From Cristatella mucedo (Eukaryota; Bryozoa; Phylactolaemata; Cristatellidae), in assembly GCA_009760855.2 (NCBI GenBank), contig WPIO01000024.1, positions 4,092,501 to 4,156,500 on the forward strand: a DNA stretch of 64,000 nt, written 5' to 3'. Of the stretch, positions 60,875 to 64,000 are shown piece by piece; the first letter of the stretch is position 1; every line of letters starts with the position of its first letter. Made by a program: the position numbers and the translations under genes. The notes under the pieces are model-generated. The model did no database searches. It was not told the DNA's origin and saw nothing but the letters and a program-made list of their open reading frames with translations.

Positions 60875-62072
60875 ATATAAGTCATGTAGCTGTTCTTCAC
60901 ACTAAACAAACATCCAGCTGAGGCGTTGCCTTTAGATCATATATTTCAAAAGACCATCGAATACCATCTACGAAATTCTATAAAACGTATTACTTAAATA
61001 CATTTGAAAGAATTTAAAACGTCTCTCGTTTGACCAGTCTTGGCTACGGTGTATGTGTTTCACAAATTTTTTTTAAGCTCGATCCAATCCTGTTATTCAA
61101 CAATTGTCAGCCTCATCAAAAGATCATTATGAGTTAATCCTTATGATACAACCATCTTATAACTCTTTCAATATGGCCCTATGATTACTGCCCTTGATTC
61201 AGATATATGAAATCTAGAAAGACTTGTGACCAGCATTCATGAGACGTTTGTTGCCGGAAAAATATCAGACACAATTAAAAAACAAGCAGCCTACTTGAAA
61301 TTACATATCCTAATACTATAGAGCTCTGTCTTAATAGCATAGGACAAGACAACTTTAAAAAAATACCAATCAACATTGTTTGCCTACAAAGTAGCTAAAG
61401 AGAAAAGAGCCCTGAAAAAGTAGGTCGACTCAACTGCCAGTCACAAGAGCTAGAATAACCAGCTAGACAAATAGCCTGCCGTTAAGAAAGCCCTAATGGG
61501 CCTAATGCAATACCTTAGTTGACCGCATTTTTGAAAGTAATTATTTCATGACGGCATCAGTTTTGCTATTTTAAAAACAAGCCTACTACATTAAAGGCAA
61601 TCACCCCTGTTCACTGCGATACATACGGAAAATTAAGTTTCACATTTTAACGTTCAAATTCAGAATTATTTACGAGAGATAAACCATATTTGTAGATTAT
61701 ATGTACAGACTAATGATTGATTGGGAATTATAATTGATTACTGTGTGCAAAAGGTAATGGAAACATGCTGGCCGAGCTCATTTTGAGCTATATTGTCCAA
61801 GTTCTGACTACCATTTGTTCAAATATACATACTTGCTTAGTTTATCGCCCTTCATTTTAAGAAGGTTTGTTTATAGCAAAATGTTATTTGCTGTAGTGCA
61901 TGCGGAAAAAAGTTTTGTGAGAATATAAAATTTGATAGGCAAGTAAAGCGCATATGCAAATCCCGGGCATCTACCTACAAACAAAAGCCTCGATAGCAAT
62001 AAGCGACTTCCTTTGCAAATCAGCAAATACTACTAGGAGAGAGATATATCAGATTTGTAGCGATAGATTGAT

Positions 62073-62084
62073 CGAGAGAGAGAG

Positions 62085-62122
<38 letters not shown>

Positions 62123-62311
62123 AAGTAAGTGAGGGAGATGGAGAAAGAAAAAGAGAGAGCGACAGAGCAAGAGACAAATACATTTCTACGTGAGAGAAGA
62201 AGAGAGAGAGAGTAACATAGGCAGGTGGGACAGACAGATTGAAATAACGAAAGAGAGACAGACAGCGAGAGATTAGATAGATAGAAAGAGAGAGAGAGAG
62301 AGAAAGGGAGA

Positions 62312-62397
<86 letters not shown>

Positions 62398-62546
62398 TGG
62401 GGAGAAGAGATAATAATAGATAGACTTAGAGAGAGGAAGAATGAGCAAGAGAGAAAGAGAGAGATGAGAGAGAGAGTGAGGGACTGATGAAAGAGAGAGA
62501 GAGAGAGAGAGTAAGAAAGAGAGACAGAGAGAGGGACAGAGAGACG

Positions 62547-62602
<56 letters not shown>

Positions 62603-62730
62603 GAAGGAGAGTGGTAGAGAAAGCGAGAGAGAGAGGGGAGAGAGAGAGAGAAAGAAAGAGAGAGAGAGAGAGAGAGAGTGAATGAGAGATAGAGAAAGAG
62701 AGAGTGAAAGTGAAAGAATGATAAGAGGCA
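62073..62730 (+). repeat. (GA)n imperfect microsatellite, about 650 bases
   Basis: GA repeats with many A/G substitutions and short breaks. They produce Ser/Leu-rich frames of 236-241 codons on the minus strand, which are artefacts. Confidence 0.95.
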
Positions 62731-63571
62731 GATAGTGACCCACATAAAGTAGATCTCAAAGGTACTCCTTAATTTAGAGGCTATCTTTTTGTTTTACAAA
62801 TTTACATAAATTATGTACAGTTTTTAACTGACTTTTGTTGTCAACCTCGGTATTCTCAGGCCTGTGATGCCTAGGTAAGACAAAAAGCGGTTGAGAAAGT
62901 TCTGGTGTTTTCTCTACGTTTTTAAAAAACTCCCGAGAACAAGAATTAAGGGTCAAAAAATGCTTGCAATCATCGCAAAGGTCGTTACACACATTACTAA
63001 TGCGGACTCTTATTTTCGATTAAGCCTTGATTCAGACTGAAACTTACAAGCGAAGGTTAACCTTTCTACTGAAGCAGTAAACTGCTATGCCGTCTTGTAG
63101 TTAATTGTGTAGTAATGGCGTCAGGGAGACTGCAAAGTGGTCATATTTCAGTGAGTCTTGGGATTCTTTCCTCATGAGTTGCTAAACAATATTATTTTTA
63201 CCAATTGCATGGACCAGGTGTGAGACTGACTATATATTTAATGGTAGTTGTGCATGGCAGTAGTTATATACAATTTATGCATAGCAGAAGGTCTTTGTAT
63301 CGTGGAAGTTGGACGTTGAGAATAGGTAATTGACCATTCCAAGACCGAGAGATTAGCTTAATACAACTCGATACAATCGTTAAGATAAGGTAAGTTAGTG
63401 ATAGTTTGAAATTGTAAATTGACTTTTCACCTAAACCGGTTGATCGTGATTTATTTGCCGTAAATGAAAAGTGCTTAGAAATAAATTGAATTCTCTGAAA
63501 GTACAATATCAAATTTATTTGTATTATAATTATGTACCTCGAAAAAAAATATACTAGAGGTCCGATCCCAT

Positions 63572-63572
<1 letters not shown>

Positions 63573-63638
<66 letters not shown>

Positions 63639-63669
63639 CACACACGCACATGCACACACACACACACAT
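63573..63669 (+). repeat. (CA)n microsatellite
   Basis: Long CA run with a few GC interruptions. The Cys/Val-rich minus-strand frames come from it. Confidence 0.97.
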
Positions 63670-63854
63670 ATACACGCATGCATATTTTTGCAATAATGTT
63701 TTTTACGGGCTTTCAGCGTACGGTAGTACCTGTCTAGATAGTTACTGTGGTGAGGAGCAGGCGATTTATTAATTCAATTGTGCATTGCAAGGTGTGTGCA
63801 GCCGGCATAACTCATCTAAGCTGATTGATGTCACAGATTAGTCTTTGCTTACAG

Positions 63855-64000
63855 TTTAGGAGCTAACCTCGACGGCGTGGATAACAACTGTTCACCATCC
63901 AGCAATTACATAATGTCTACACAGTTTGATACTGTTGATTACACAACAGTGCAAAACTACTACCAGTTTTCCATCTGTTCATTTGATTATTTTACGAAAT
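63855..64000 (+). CDS. Reprolysin-like gene, exon 10 (end of zinc motif, Met-turn), runs off the window
   Basis: It starts after CTTACAG, phase 2, and is open to the window end. The first codon joins AG+T (Ser). It reads SLGANLDGVDNNCSPSSNYI, then MSTQF, and later YQFSICSFDYFTK. Together with exon 9 the zinc region is RQLGHSLGANLDG, so the third zinc histidine is leucine (CTC). The structural glycine, the aspartate after the third ligand position, the cysteine, the YIMS Met-turn and the FSxCS block are kept. The rest of the gene (disintegrin, thrombospondin or other C-terminal parts) lies beyond the window. Confidence 0.92.

Larger units (their letters stand above)
57046..63854 (+). other. 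Intron 9 of the reprolysin-like gene
   Basis: 6.8 kb, GTGGGT...CTTACAG. It contains an L2 copy (59648-60874), a long GA microsatellite (62073-62730) and a CA tract (63573-63669). In 57.05-59.65 kb and 60.88-62.07 kb I see no coding or repeat signal. Confidence 0.7.

Noticed and set aside
62020-62759. Ser/Leu-rich frames of 236-241 codons on the minus strand
   Set aside because: They are translations of an imperfect GA microsatellite. Three frames stay open at once and no non-repeat domain is present.
63264-63693. Cys/Val-rich minus-strand frames
   Set aside because: Product of the CA microsatellite.

Overview
The window looks like non-bacterial, metazoan nuclear DNA. It is AT-rich and has one multi-exon gene with GT-AG introns, many decayed non-LTR retrotransposons of the CR1/L2 type, two tRNA-like SINE families and long TA, TC/GA and CA microsatellites. 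Nothing fixes the species. An invertebrate, perhaps a lophotrochozoan, is a guess from the style of the metalloprotease and the LINE load. I found no rRNA, true tRNA gene, CRISPR array or operon.

Layout. 0-20 kb is repeat-dominated intergenic DNA: an RT relic (1-545), a broken packaging-ATPase-like gene (1756-2400), an L2 element carrying a second L2 inside its 3' UTR (4985-7826), a 10-bp minisatellite (8884-9425), a near-identical inverted L2 (10297-11745), another L2 (12105-13710), two older RT relics (15080-16235 and 17300-18430) and dispersed repeats. 20-34.8 kb is an old tandem array of a noncoding unit of about 1.3 kb. It is interrupted by the longest L2 of the window (20958-24543, endonuclease plus RT), a SINE, a 1438-bp near-perfect palindrome (30160-31597) and a hAT-type MITE (33319-33707). 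34.8-38 kb holds two SINEs and one L2.

From 38.68 kb to the right edge runs the only host gene I can support, on the + strand. Ten consecutive exons of a reprolysin (M12B, ADAM/ADAMTS-like) metalloprotease are readable by splice-phase matching: prodomain, an RYRR furin-type site, most of the catalytic domain and the Met-turn. Both ends of the gene lie outside what I can see. The zinc site reads RQLGHSLGANLD instead of HExxHxxGxxHD, so two of three zinc ligands and the catalytic glutamate are gone while every exon stays open: a likely pseudoprotease. Its introns hold more L2 and SINE copies.

The repeats form a system of their own. The L2 copies share a 3' hairpin followed by (ATT)n. SINE family 1 carries the same hairpin at its 3' end, as expected if L2 reverse transcriptase mobilised it. 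Every L2 copy here is broken, so none in the window can act alone.
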